A DNA stretch of 64,000 nucleotides from Acanthaster planci (Eukaryota > Echinodermata > Asteroidea > Valvatida > Acanthasteridae): the NCBI RefSeq assembly GCF_001949145.1, contig NW_019091492.1, forward strand, positions 335,640-399,639. The letters are read 5' to 3'. Each line of letters opens with the position of its first letter. The stretch's first letter is position 1. The notes below the pieces were generated by a model. That model had not been told where the DNA came from and did no database searches. It saw only the letters and a program-made list of their open reading frames with translations. The position numbers and the translations under genes are program-made. Shown in pieces: positions 1 to 11,811 of the stretch.

Positions 1-2106
1 TTTCTGAGGAACAAGTGGATTAAATCTGACTGAAAATAACATCAATAGATAAGGTGTTACAGAATGTATGCAAGTTCCAAACTCGATGGAGTGAGAGACA
101 TAGAACATTCTGAGGGTAACTGGAAATCAAGGAGTCCAAAATGCATGACGGTTTGCCATTCAGCGGCCCGTTTGCTCGTGTTCACGTCACGGCTGTGGGC
201 CATCCAAATACACGACAACTGGTGTAAGTATTAAACTGGCTGTAACATCACCTTCCTCGTAAGGATACAACCGATCCTAATCTAACACCTGAGCGGTAAA
301 TTGGCCCATGCATCTTGCCTTCTGTATAGTCTTAAATTTCCTCTCGACTGACACCATAGTACTCAATACACATATTGCTTGCTGCTGCCGTAGACACTTC
401 AGGGAAATGAAAAAAAGATGTAGCGCTGTGCTTGACAAGCGCTTTTACTGCCTGGACCATGCAGCCCTCAATTTTCTTAATGCGCAGGTTATTAGATAAA
501 GCCGTGGGCACCCTTGCTCTTCTTGCAACACTGCCCCGTTTCCTGGTTTGTTTCCCCCAGTAGCAACAATGTCACTTTTGCTAATGAGCGCAGCCCTGAG
601 AAGAGTGGTTCAGGGCAAGTTTCTTGTCCCCGGCAGACATATTAACAGAGGGTGACTACTGAAGATATGGAAATCATGGAGGAGTAATGACTCTGAGCAT
701 GGATTGTGACACTACAAGATAGGAGAACCTAATCAATGAATTCTTAGTGGCAACGTCATTGGTGCCTAGTTTTGTGTTAGAAAAAGAATTACCTATAACT
801 TCGCCATCTTAGCGCAAGCTAGTTTGGGTGGCCCATGAGGAAGCAATTAATGACATGCTCATGTACTGAGGTGCGTTAATTATTTACGTGGAAGAAAATC
901 TGGCGTTTAAAGGATACCTTAATATTACAATTAAAATATTTTCGTTGGAGATCATGGCGCATACTCTGGTTTTGTTGGATTGCTCCCTACAAGTATTAAA
1001 ATGATGCCACTGTGTTTACTATCATTTCCCTTTTGATTTCTGCTTATAATGGCCGTTCTTTCCTTAGCCATAGTACACGCACTTGCTACTACTGCCCTTT
1101 GCAGTCCACGTTTTTCTTTCACAAAGAAGCAAGATTTATCACACATCCCCTTCTCCATCTACGCTTATAAGATACTGTTTGTACGACTACTGTTTGCCGA
1201 ACATTTTACACAACGCGCTGGGGAAATTTTACTTGAATGAAGGCTATACTAATCGTGGCTCTGCTGGAGGATTTTTTCAAATCGAAGTAAAGTCCGACAT
1301 TCAACAGGAGAAGCTTCCATGAGGCGTGAGGACTAGCCTCCTCTCAAGACTGGCAAAATAAAACCATTTCCACGTGGGAAAGTACATGATTTATCCCCAG
1401 ACAGGTATAAATTTTTTTAACGTCACCAGGCCTAAATTTCTATATTCGTAACGTCCCGACAGATTGAGATCTGGACAAAAGGCAAACAGGAACACCAATG
1501 CAAAAAGGATGATTCAGTGGAGTTTGGGGAGATAGGGTCTCCCCTCCTATAGACAAACATTTCAGAACAGTGCATACACCTTGGTCTGAACAATGTTTTA
1601 TGTATCTCCTGGAAGTAACAATCTTGTTTCAAGCACACAGCGACTCAAATTCAGCAATGCTCATCAGATAACTTTATTAGATAACATCAGATAAATCCTC
1701 ACAAAAAGCTTGTGACTACTCCTGCCCAGAAAGTCCTCAACTAAAATAGCTTTTTGAAAGTTATCATCAGTATAACCTTGACACTTTGTATAATACTATA
1801 CATTATCATACAAGCAGGCTCTTTCCCATTACAATTCCCGTGACATTTCGCATGACTTTCTCTTTTCACTCTTGAATTGTGTACATCTTTGTGTGGTTAA
1901 TGCAGTGTAAGCGTCCGCGTGCATTAACATCATGATCTTCGCACAAATGTATGGATATAGGGATTTGACCCTAAAACAGATATTAATATTTGTAAAAGTG
2001 AGAGTAAGACACCCTTTGGGACACGATGAGAGAACCATCCCTCGCGAATTTCTTGAATAGCAGAACGTTTGTATCTCTGCATCATTATTCAATTAAACAA
2101 TTATTT
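1..2106. other. Intergenic, no gene seen
   Basis: Short open frames (up to 87 codons) are scattered on both strands. None carries a recognisable domain, a convincing start context or splice signals, so none is called. No tandem or inverted repeat stands out by eye. CpG is present at normal frequency, unlike the right half of the window. Confidence 0.5.
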
Positions 2107-2237
2107 GCTTGCTTGCTTGCTTGCTGGTTGGTTGGTTGGTTGGTTGGTTGGTTGGTTGGTTGGTTGGTTGGTTGGTTGGTTGGTTGGTTTTGGTGTTTGT
2201 TTGTTTGTTGGGTTGTTGGTTTGTTTGTTTGTTTGTT
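2107..2237. repeat. Tetranucleotide microsatellite (GCTT/GGTT/GTTT)n
   Basis: The tract passes from GCTT units to a long uninterrupted GGTT run and then to degenerate GTTT units. Open frames on both strands across it (Leu-Val-Gly-Trp or Pro-Thr-Asn-Gln repeats) are products of the repeat and not genes. The stepwise change in unit suggests growth from a point-mutated unit. Confidence 0.95.
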
Positions 2238-3100
2238 GAAGTGTTCGTCCGTGACTGTCTAGTTCCTCATCTGCATTTCGTGTACGATACCGGCCACAAA
2301 AAACACGACCCACCTGAGATGCCATATGGGGTTATTTGCGGATACAATTTAGGCAAGATTTGGCACTGGCAATCTACGAAATGAACCGCTGGGGTCTGAC
2401 ATATCATTCTACTAACTAAGCGCTCACTCAGCTTGCTGCTGGTCTCCACAAGTAATTCATTAGCCAGTCCAATTCGCCTCTATATTACACGGAACCCACG
2501 CCGAGAGAGAATTGACGGGAATAATTACCGATGTAAAACACGGCGAAGAATGAATAAGATGTCGGGACGGGTTTGGCACTACGGCTGACTCGAGGTCCCC
2601 CAGGGCTCCGATATTGATATTGTATGCCGTTTTTATAGGGTGTCTAATTTCATGTTTTATTTAGGCTCAGCGAGGTGTTACACAGGCTCAGGATGTATAC
2701 AATATTATCCAAGGCTCAAATCAAACATCAATGCAGGCATCTCAAACTGCAATATTCTGTATTGTTATTTCGCTCGATTCCTCTGTGATCATCAGTAACT
2801 CCTTCCGTTGTTGTCTTTCTGTGTTGCGTTTCTCCTTGGTTTTTTTTCTTTCTGTAGTCTCCCATCTCTTTTTCGCCTGGTCTGCACCTTCTTTGTATAC
2901 CTTCCGTGATTTTTTTACACTTTTCTATAAACCTATTTGGCGTGTTATTTCATGTAATACGACTGTTTTCCTAATGTTCATCTGTCTCATGAACTTGTCG
3001 TCCTCTGGATATCGTAATATTATTATTCATTTCCGGTAATGACAATGAGAAGTAGTTACAGTTTTAGGTAGGAATCAGCTAGGGACTAAAAACACAATCC
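2238..3100. other. Intergenic, no gene seen
   Basis: Unique-looking sequence. A 102-codon frame at 2731-3039 is rich in Phe, Ser and Leu, as expected from T-rich DNA, and has no recognised family. It lies on the tail side of the minus-strand SINE head at 3103-3177, so part of it may be the 3' body of that SINE. Confidence 0.4.
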
Positions 3101-3102
3101 AC

Positions 3103-3177
3103 ATGTGGACTGAGCCGGGAATTGAACCCGGACCGCAGAGGTGGAAGGCGAGGAAAGAACCACTACGCAAACCTGAC
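3103..3177 (-). mobile_element. tRNA-derived SINE head
   Basis: Read on the minus strand, this stretch has the internal RNA polymerase III promoter of a tRNA. The A-box-like TTGCGTAGTGG is at 3160-3170, one mismatch from consensus. A perfect B box, GGTTCAATTCC, is at 3118-3128, inside a T-arm-like CCGGG...CCCGG stem. The acceptor arms do not pair well and no CCA follows, so this is a tRNA-derived SINE head and not a tRNA gene. The tail would run to lower coordinates, where the sequence becomes unique-looking; its end cannot be placed. Confidence 0.72.
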
Positions 3178-6100
3178 TCCCGTATTTACCTTTCTTTCAT
3201 CATTATCTTACATTTGGCCTTCATATCCCCATTCTTAAAATTTGTTCAGTATTGCTCTGCCGGCATTTTACCATCGGCGCCAGTCAATCAGTTTATTTTC
3301 AATCAACAAGAATAACTGACATAATACTAATTATGTTTGGTACAAATGCATGATATATCGAGCAACAATTAGCAAAACCCTTTTTCATCCAGATGCTATC
3401 ACGTGTACTTAGTGAATGGGGCTTTTGGTTCTGGATTCTCAAAATTCTAACCCCTTCATTGACCCCTCAATCAATAATTAGGCCCGTACACCTTTTTCAA
3501 GTGTCATTATTGGTGAATTCAAATTCAATCAAATTAAATTTTTATTAAAAGTCTTCTAATATTATTCTAAACGTGCTGACTTCCATAATGATTTGCGAAA
3601 GTGTGCCATCGCTTTCAACCCAATTTGGAAATACGCTGCCGTCAATTTTTTCCGTCTGTTTACGTCATGTTTGAAGTTGCAATAATTCAACTCTCTACTT
3701 TCTTCATGTTTTTCACACCTAAATAAACCTGCACCTTCCTCATAATAATTTACATTAATTCCCTCCTTCTGATTTCTTATCCTCTTGGTGTGCAGCATTC
3801 CATCCTAAAGGATACAATGCTTCGATAAAAAGAATACCAATCTTATAAAGATCCTTAGAGGCACCAGATTTGTGCCTGTTTAAAGCCACTTTAGATTTGC
3901 TATAGTGTTTACTATACCAAGGAAATTATTCTGTTTTGATAATTTCACCAAAAAAATTTAAAAGACAACATAATCTCTAACTCCATCGTCCCTGACGGGA
4001 ATGAACAGGCCTTCTGAATCATTAACTGCTCGCACTGTTGAAGATTAATTGTTCACTTTAAACCTGTTTATTAATTCATTTTTTTCTCGAGTTCCATAGA
4101 CAGACGATAAATCACACCATAATTCCCGTCGTAACCCAAGAGGCAAGTCCCTTACACACGTTGCACGCACGACGGCAAACAAGATACCCGCCAAATTTGG
4201 CCTGTCGTACCCTCGTTTCAGTATTGTGTCGCGGGCGTGTTGCCAAATATACACTTCCAATCAAGCGCAGATTCACGTGCGAGACGGCTCTGTTAGCCAG
4301 CTATGGGTACAAAAACGTGAATTCCGACAATGGACAGAGACGACAGAGAAGAAAGAGGAAGAATAGCTGGCCGTGCAGTTCCATAGGAACACTTACAATT
4401 TGAAAAAGGTCTCTGCTGACACTATTCGAAATCGTTTTCTCCCATGGGTAGACGACTTTTTAAGGCATTTGATTGTGGTAAATGTAAAACTTGCAAGGAT
4501 GTCTTTTATTTCTTGTGCAATGTCCTTCCTACAGAGCCCAGACGTTCCAATTTTTAGCATCAAACCATTTTTCTTGACTAATATAATTCTTCTATATTGA
4601 AAATTCTTCCAACCCTGAAATATTTCGCCCAAAGAAACCCTCTTAAATACTGCGTCAATTTGAAAAAAAGTACAATTTGCATTTCATCTAACGCATTCGG
4701 TATGCTTCAAAACTGAAGTTTTCTATTTAAAATAAAATTACCCGAATGTCCTGAGAAACAGGTTATTTCAATTTCAATTCAATTACATTTATTTCCTCCT
4801 CATACCAAAATGCAGGTACTAACAACTTACGATATAAAAAGGCAACTCGAGGTGGTAAAACCTTAAAAGCAAAGCTTGAAAGCAAAGAAACAAACAAAAC
4901 AACAAAAGAAACAACAAAATACAAACAGAGAAAACATTACGTATACAAAATGAGAATCAAATAAGAATAATGATGAATGAGAGGGCTACGGGAGAGGGTA
5001 ACGAATACTTGATTTGAATTATTCAACAAAAATATTACCATGGAACAGTCGTTTGGCTCATTTCTAGTAACACGGGTTAACCAACCATTTGTTAAACAAG
5101 CTTTCAATCCAACTTCGTTTTGTTTCAACTCCTCTCGAAAGTTCAAAACGTGTTGACTGTGATGTGAGTCTAATAAGAGCTGGATACCGCCTGAGCACGT
5201 ACTATCACTGGCCAAGCAATTTAAATCAAAGTGATCAACAAACTTTGTCAAGACCCCAAGTAGTGTTGAGAGCTAGAGCTATTAGTGTTGTGCCATTGAC
5301 GGAAATAATCATATAGGGTTCTTTAGTAGGGTTTCAGTTCCTCAACCGCAGTAGGAAAATCGACGAAATTGAGAGTTTTACGTGTATAAGGGTAACCTCA
5401 TTTCAACTCGTGATAAAAATTTGCTGAGATCAATTAAATGCATGTATAGTGTTTATTGTATTTAAATGATACACATAAATTCCAAAGCATAATGCACTTC
5501 AACGAAACATTTTGCTCATCTTAATTGAATAGTTTTAAATGGGCGTAAACACTTTTTCTACACTTTTCATACATATTGGCCAACAACCTCTGGAAGTGAA
5601 TGATACATGGTGGGTGACCTAGACATAAAAATGGCTGGGAAAACGTATATGAAGAAGTAAGTCGACAGACACTTAACATTAAATTGAGGAGGTTAAAAAT
5701 TTGACATATTTAATACGTATAAAATATACGTATAAATATAAATATGATATTTCATACCTCCCTTCTGTAATGAAGTGATGTACTGACGAGCCGGTTTTTT
5801 ATCCTTTTCAAATAAAAAGAAGTATTAATACATGTACACTGAAACACAGACTGAGATTGCAAAAATCAGCTGAAGAGTCAAGGCGCAAGGACAACAAACA
5901 ATAGCTAGCTACAAACATCCTTCTGACCTTGAACTTACCTACGACCGAACAATGGACGGCCCGCTATGAGGGAACAATACCGGAAAGACAGCCATGAATA
6001 GAGAAGTCTTTTTTCTTATCAGGAGTACATTTTTTAATCAGAAAGAGCCTTCATCTTGTCTATTCTTCATGGTCATTTACCTATTCAGCTTCCCCGCAGT

Positions 6101-6947
6101 CTAACTCAATTCCGGATGCATTTCTTAGGGAAGGGCTGGCTTATTAATATGAAAGAAATATGAAAAATGAAATCGCTACGCTAACGGCGGGCACTAAGAA
6201 ATCAACAAAGACAGAGCGCAGAAACTTGCTTGTTTCGAACCAGCAGGATACAAGAGGGATGGCGCCTGGTTAACTATTGTTAGAGGATTTCGTTGATACT
6301 CTATTAAGATTTGATAGAATAGAAATGTTGCAAAGTACAACGGTGTCGCGGCTTCCAAACCTACCTTCCGATTAACCATTAAATCCTAACTCTAAATAGG
6401 AAAAAAAATAGGTATGTGACTTAAATCGTGATTCATACTTGTGTGTTAGAAATGGCAATGTAAAGAATCTGCCCATACACAAACAGTTGTCAGAAAATAC
6501 CTCAAGCTTTATGTTGTCACTTTTCTCCTGGCATGAAAGGTGGTGTGGAGATGCGTAGTGTGGCGCAGTGTGGCTGTTGGAAATAAGTCTACTGCACCGT
6601 CGCCAGCTTCAGGCATTAATATAAGGGGGCCACTGTATCAGCTAGGGGAGCCAAATCACAGGAACAACATATATTTTTCATGCTTATCCTTTTCACTGAT
6701 GGGGGGCAGCTTCCCTTCAAGGGAGCTCGACCCCCTCCCCCCCCCGGCGACGAGCCCGTCTACAGCACGTTAACGATCTACCTCAAGTTTCGAGAGACTT
6801 AACTTTCAACTGGTGCACCACCACCGCCCTCAATACTCAATGGCTGCTTTAAAGCGTGAAATGCAGTCACTCAATAAGCCATTTGCGAGTTAAATTTGAA
6901 TGAAATCTGAGTTATCTGACTGCACATAAAATAACGATTTGAATTCC
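3178..6947. other. Intergenic, no gene seen
   Basis: AT-rich sequence with ordinary CpG. Open frames of up to 104 codons (for example minus strand 4937-5251) show no recognisable domain. An AT-rich self-complementary stretch near 5700-5755 is low-complexity. No transposon ends were recognised. Confidence 0.4.
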
Positions 6948-6959
6948 CCAAACTAAAGA

Positions 6960-7133
6960 CACTGTTGCTATACCTCGTGATTCGGGGCAAGCTTTCGCAT
7001 AGCGACCACCATCCCTGGAATGGACTGGTTCCTTTGTGCCCTCCTTATCCATTGAGAACAGTGTATTGTTGCAAGGTGTCTCTTATGCAACTAAGCAAAA
7101 GCTTGCTCCGAATCACGAGGTATAGCAACAGTG
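6960..7133. mobile_element. Short TIR element (MITE), 174 bp
   Basis: The ends are near-perfect inverted repeats of about 36 bp. The left end is 6960-6996 and the right end is 7097-7133. Both begin CACTGTTGCTATACCTCGTG, and they differ at very few positions. The similarity may extend a few bases outward through an ACTAAA motif. The ~100-bp core has no coding capacity. No target-site duplication could be fixed, so the superfamily is unknown. The close match between the arms suggests fairly recent insertion. Confidence 0.8.
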
Positions 7134-7233
7134 GTTTTAGTAAGGAGAATTCAAGTTGTTATGTTCACGTGAATTTAAAGAACCCGGTGTACCAGATTTG
7201 GGTCAAAGTTAACTAGCAAATATACCCAGCAAG

Positions 7234-7395
7234 AAATGAGACCGAAGGGTACCCCCCCAACATGTCCAATCCCTATACACATTCCAGACTATTGTTACTT
7301 AACACATCCCCCCCCCAAGATGTCTGAAAGGAATTCCCCAGATTCCTGCGAGACAATGACTAACACAAAGCAGGGGGGGTTCTCTCCGTCTCATA
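7234..7395. repeat. Inverted-repeat element, possible MITE
   Basis: The left end at 7234-7258 (AATGAGACCGAAGGG then a C run) is complementary, with a few mismatches, to the right end at 7373-7395 (G run then CCGTCTCATA). The ~115-bp core is non-coding. The arms are short and partly low-complexity (C and G runs), so chance similarity is possible. Confidence 0.4.
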
Positions 7396-9249
7396 CCGTG
7401 CTGCATGTGTCAAGAAGTTGTCATTTTTTACACTATCTGAAAACAAAGATAGAATATACACCTAACTACTAGCTGTAAAATAATCGTACATTCAATTCCC
7501 ATGTGGCGCAACTGGGGGGTGGGCTTCAGCATCATAAGCTATAACGGGGGGGTTCCCCCACGACAAATCGTGGGTGCGCCAATGGCCCTACCCTACAATG
7601 GCTGCCATCATGCAGTGAACAAACTTTGCTTTATTGGATAAGCACGAGAGGATTTGTTTGTTGTTACTGGATTACATAACAAAAGTTCCAATGAGATGGC
7701 CTTTATACATTATGTATATTCAACCGGCGGAAAAAGTGCAAGTCCTTCATTTCTCTCGGAGTCTTTTCAACTGACAAAAATACTGATGTTGCCCTTTAAC
7801 CCAAGTCAGGTCGGAAAATTGGGAGAATTTGAAGAAATCAAATTACTGGTCTAAAATGGGAGTAAACTTTTTTAAGAAATGGCTAGTTTGCAGCTGTCAT
7901 CCAGCTGCCATCCAGACAACTGTGTAAGATTCAGACTTCCTATTACAATAAAAAAAACTCAGCACTTAAATTCTACCAAGGCATTTGCTGGATATTTTAT
8001 TTGAAATAAAGTTTTCGTTGAATAAAAAGGAGAGAATGGATGTCGCGCCAGTTTTTGGATACGTGCGCTGATATGAAAAAGGGAACCTGTTTTTTATTTG
8101 GGGGGTTGATTTACCCAACTGTAACAAACGTGACTGATTTTGCCCTGTGTGCTTTTCTTTCTTCCTTCTTTTCAACTAAAGAAACATAGTAAACGCACGA
8201 GGGCGCACTTTGAGATTTTAGGCGGCAGATGGAAGTTCAAGACTGCGATGTGACACTTTAGCGGAGTTCTCCGTCATAGTTACTCCGTGTCTCCACCAGT
8301 ACTTCAAGAATAATACTAGTGAGACATTTTCCAGTTTCTTGTGTAGATGCTGATAATACACAGCGTTAATCTGCTTGAAGCACGGACTACAAGTACGAAG
8401 TACATCTACATTTCTTATGAATAATCATTATTAATACAGAAAAATCGTCCAGAAGCTGATGATCGATTACATTCTATAATTAGAACACATTTTCTTACTT
8501 ACCTTTGCTAAGTTATTAGTCTTGGTGATGATTTGATGGATGGCTTACCGGATCGATTACCAAATTAATTTTTAGGTGAAACCCGTAGGAAGTGCTACAA
8601 TGGACATACATACACGCAACTCTTAGCTGATGATCTGATCAAAGCAACGGACTGCGATATGCACGGTGCACATTGAATACGGACCGGTGAAAATATGGCG
8701 CACCAAATGAAATGCAGAATTACCAAAGTTTGCGAATTCGCACATATCCTGACTTAATGTTTTGCCTCTCCCAGAAACATGAAAAACGCCACTGGGCAAT
8801 CGGTGTGACAGTAACTTTTCTGCATCAGGGCACTGTACGTATGAAGTAATTATAATCATGCGTGTACGCCTTACAAATTATAATCCTTAGCTACAAGGTA
8901 CAGTAGTACATTCAGGCCATAAGTCGTACACACGAGGTACAAATCGTGCGCCTCGGTCAAGTTGCAAATGCGGTTTATAAGTACTATAGTAGTAACTAAT
9001 ATGCTTACATACGCCTCATGAATTCATTAAACCGTACGCTGTAGTGCAACGGATATGGATTTTTGCCATGAATTTTTCCAAGGGATGGATTTTTTGTCCC
9101 CGGTAAATCTCCGTAAATAATGGTGCCTTTTATACTCCTGGCCCTTTTGGGGGGATGGTCATAGGATCAACACGCAACCCGCGTTTTTTGTACCATGCAC
9201 AAATCCAAATGCTTATATTGTCCGTTTTTTTATGTTAGAGTGGGGAATC
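7396..9249. other. Intergenic, no gene seen
   Basis: Mostly unique sequence with ordinary CpG (28 CpG counted in 8581-9180). A small hairpin, CCCACGA/TCGTGGG, lies at about 7558-7575 beside G and C runs. No coding sequence is recognised. Confidence 0.4.
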
Positions 9250-9282
9250 ACCCCCCCCCCACACACACACACACACTCACAC
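9250..9282. repeat. C run followed by (AC)n microsatellite
   Basis: A homopolymer of C runs directly into AC dinucleotides. This is a simple repeat and a likely length-polymorphic site. Confidence 0.9.
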
Positions 9283-10309
9283 CTTCTGGATCAGCACCTG
9301 CAAGTTGCAATCAATTTAGAGACAGAAATAGTGAAATGGCAACTCGGTAATACATCACTTTTTGTGTTGGTTTCAGGGAAATGAAGACGGGCTAGAGGAT
9401 AAGAATACCATGCTAATAATAAGATGTTTTTCGTATGATTTGGATGACTTTTCAGAAACAAGATTTCTTTCAGCCGTTTCAGTTAGTCTTGATTTCAGTA
9501 GCAGACTACATGTATACCTTCAATTCATATGTTCTGTGTTAGGCTCATATTATTGTACGTTTCATTGGAAAACAAAAGAGAAAATATCACACGCGTCATT
9601 CAGGCAAACATCGCTTAACCTTATACGATACATGACCATCACACCAGGGAATTTCATAGGCACTGGAAAAATCCTACAAAACCCATTTTTATGGGAGACC
9701 CGTGCCTGAAGGGCACCAATGGTAGTGCCACATGGTTTCCAGCCGCCTCCCACCCCGCCGGTCATCCCTTTTACCCTCCCCACTTGGCAACACAAGCGTG
9801 ACGTGAAGGTGAATGCACTATGTTTATTAGCCAGTTGTGGCATGCAAGCAGTTATTACGAACTAGACTGCGACACGAACTTGCAGCGTGCACGTCTCGTC
9901 TGCCGAGTCTGTGACCGCGTCTAGTCAACCTACAGTCTGGGTGCTCTCGTAATGCCATTGCACCTGGCCTCGTAGACGGGTTGCGTGTACCGCACGGTGC
10001 TTACTGTATTGTGTGCCCTCAAGCTATTGAGTCTACCAATAGTTGTAATTAAAGCTGAGCATATTAAACTGGAAATGTAAAGTGACTCATAGTTTTCCTT
10101 CTGTCATTCTGTCATTGGTTCGAAAGAGGAAAAACGTACATGTACATGTACATGCATGACGATTCCCTTCATGACCGGTATCTCGTCAGAATCTATTTGG
10201 AAGTTCCTTTTCAAACATTGGCACGATCTGTGAAGACTGTTGCCAAATGCATGTTCATGTACATGTATAGCTTGACGGTAGTTTGGTCTGTAATCATCCA
10301 ATATAATAG
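9283..10309. other. Intergenic, no gene seen
   Basis: A 115-codon plus-strand frame at 9362-9709 has no recognised domain and is opposed by a 93-codon frame on the other strand. The part around 9840-10010 is CpG-rich without a recognised gene. A short TACATG repeat is at about 10138-10153. Confidence 0.35.
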
Positions 10310-10620
10310 CAGAGTTGTAATGACTCAAGTCAATATCTCGACGCGAGTCCGACTCGAGTCACAATTTAACTACATGTAAGTCATTTTTTGGTATTTTCAT
10401 TTTCATTTGGACATACTGAAAGTGAATTAGGGTGACAGGTATCTATCCAACTAAAATTTGCTTTTAAATTTTTTGAGACTCGAGTCTAATACGCTTGTAC
10501 TCGAGCTGAGTGTCCAGGAGAGATTCGAGTCAAGTCATTTGGTCGCAGAGACTCTCGTCGAGTCGATTCGCCAAAATTATGGCTCGAGTCGAGTCACTGA
10601 CTCGAGTCATTACAACTCTG
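10310..10620. mobile_element. Non-autonomous hAT-like element, GACTCGAG family
   Basis: A 311-bp element. Its left end, CAGAGTTGTAATGACTC at 10310-10326, is matched exactly in inverted orientation at the right end (10604-10620). Inside both ends are many copies of GACTCGAG/GAGTC-type motifs, the kind of subterminal array that transposases bind. The inverted symmetry runs a few bases outside CAG, and no clear 8-bp duplication is seen. The termini match the left end of the larger element at 13047 and the partial copy at 23866. No open frame for a transposase is present. Confidence 0.75.
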
Positions 10621-11091
10621 CTATGATCCCAAGTAATCACCCTTTCGTATAGCGCCTGCAATTACAAACATAAATACGATGGTGCACCCTCATTTGCAGT
10701 TCCGACGGGACCGCATACCAATTTTGGTGAAGAGATAGATGTACTGGAATGTGCCGCTAACTACCACGGTATGGAATCAATATCGATATCTACGAACAAA
10801 AAGTTTTCACAGTTATCTTCGTTAAACGACACATATATTCAGAATGTGTGTCTTATATTTGCCGGATTTAACATTTGCTATTTGATATTCAAGCTTTCGG
10901 AAATTATGGTGGTAGCAATTTCTGCCTAAAGCTATCAAGAGCCAAAGACACTGGGCATGCACAAGGTATACTGCTGCCTGATCAAGGTAAATGCAAATAG
11001 CGCCCTCTTTTCAAGTTAGATTTTCTCGCCGCCCCCCACGGCGGGCGCTGTTTAAAAGGACTTTTTAGGAGTACTATCTTACCAGAGCCCT
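10621..11091. other. Intergenic, no gene seen
   Basis: Unique-looking sequence between two transposable elements. The end of it (about 11030-11050) contains a short GCCGCC/GGCGGGC-rich patch. No gene is recognised. Confidence 0.35.
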
Positions 11092-11589
11092 GCTGTGCCA
11101 TAAAGTATATTTTTCAAAAAGTGAAGTATATTATTTTGACGTCTGTTTTTAGGAGATACCTTTTTCCAGCTTTGTTTTTACAAGGTATATTTATCGTTTT
11201 TATAAGTTGCATTGTTGAAGTTCGTGTTCACGAGTTATATTTTAAGAAGTTCGTTCGTATGAGATAACAAATAAGACTTGAAAATGTATCTCTTGAAAAT
11301 TAACTTGGAAAAGTGTCTCGTAAACACAAACTTGATCTAAATATGTCTCATAATTAAAAATGATGTTTTCACATATAGAAACATGATGTTTCAAAATATA
11401 GAAACAACTTTTCTAAAAGTAGACCAAATAAGAATGAAATGTAGAACATATATCTTGTACACACAAACTTCAGAAAAATATCTCTCGTAAAAACAAATTT
11501 GAAAAAATATACTTCAAAGAAACGAACTCAGAGGAACTTCGAAAGAAATATACTTCACTTATTGAAATATATACCTGAAGGCACTACAG
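11092..11589. mobile_element. Foldback-like element with ~27-bp subrepeats
   Basis: The outer ~45 bp are inverted repeats: 11092-11140 beginning GCTGTGCC, and 11540-11589 read in reverse beginning GCTGTAGTGCC. Both contain TTTCAAWAAGTGAAGTATAT. Inside, a degenerate unit of about 27 bp (core AAGTTTGTKTTTACRAGATAT) occurs at least three times in plus orientation (11168, 11218, 11247) and at least three times in minus orientation (11307, 11444, 11471). The left half is therefore T-rich and the right half A-rich. This organisation, inverted arms made of tandem subrepeats, is that of foldback transposons. No coding frame is present. Confidence 0.65.
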
Positions 11590-11777
11590 CGTATCCGTAC
11601 TGTCTCAAGACTGACTGACATACGGATCTGGTTAGAGGGGCATTCTTGCGAATTGAAGCCACTGGCCGCCATGTTCTTTCACCCGAAAAGCTTCCGAGAT
11701 CCCATGCAAACGCGTGTACATCGAGGCAGTTGAAGAACGATTTCGTCTTGAAGGAGCAAACTAGCAAAATCCAAATT

Positions 11778-11811
11778 AGTGTTGCAGTCGAGTACTTTTC
11801 AAGTATACTCG
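11778..11811 (+). mobile_element. hAT-like terminal fragment
   Basis: AGTGTTGCAGTCGAGTACTT followed by more GAGTAC-type motifs resembles the reverse complement of the end at 18887 (CAGTGTTTTAGTCAAGTACT). This is probably a solo end or truncated copy of the same repeat family. The second end was not found nearby. Confidence 0.4.

Noticed and set aside
2026-2384. Long frames with Leu-Val-Gly-Trp or Pro-Thr-Asn-Gln repeats
   Set aside because: They are translations of a GGTT/GTTT microsatellite.
3103-3177. Functional tRNA gene
   Set aside because: A and B boxes are good but the acceptor stem does not pair and the anticodon arm is not regular; a SINE head fits better.
4937-5251. 104-codon minus frame considered as a retrotransposon fragment
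   Set aside because: No reverse transcriptase, endonuclease or gag motif could be seen.
9362-9709. 115-codon plus-strand frame
   Set aside because: No family, no splice or promoter context, opposed by another frame on the minus strand; length is within chance for this amount of DNA.
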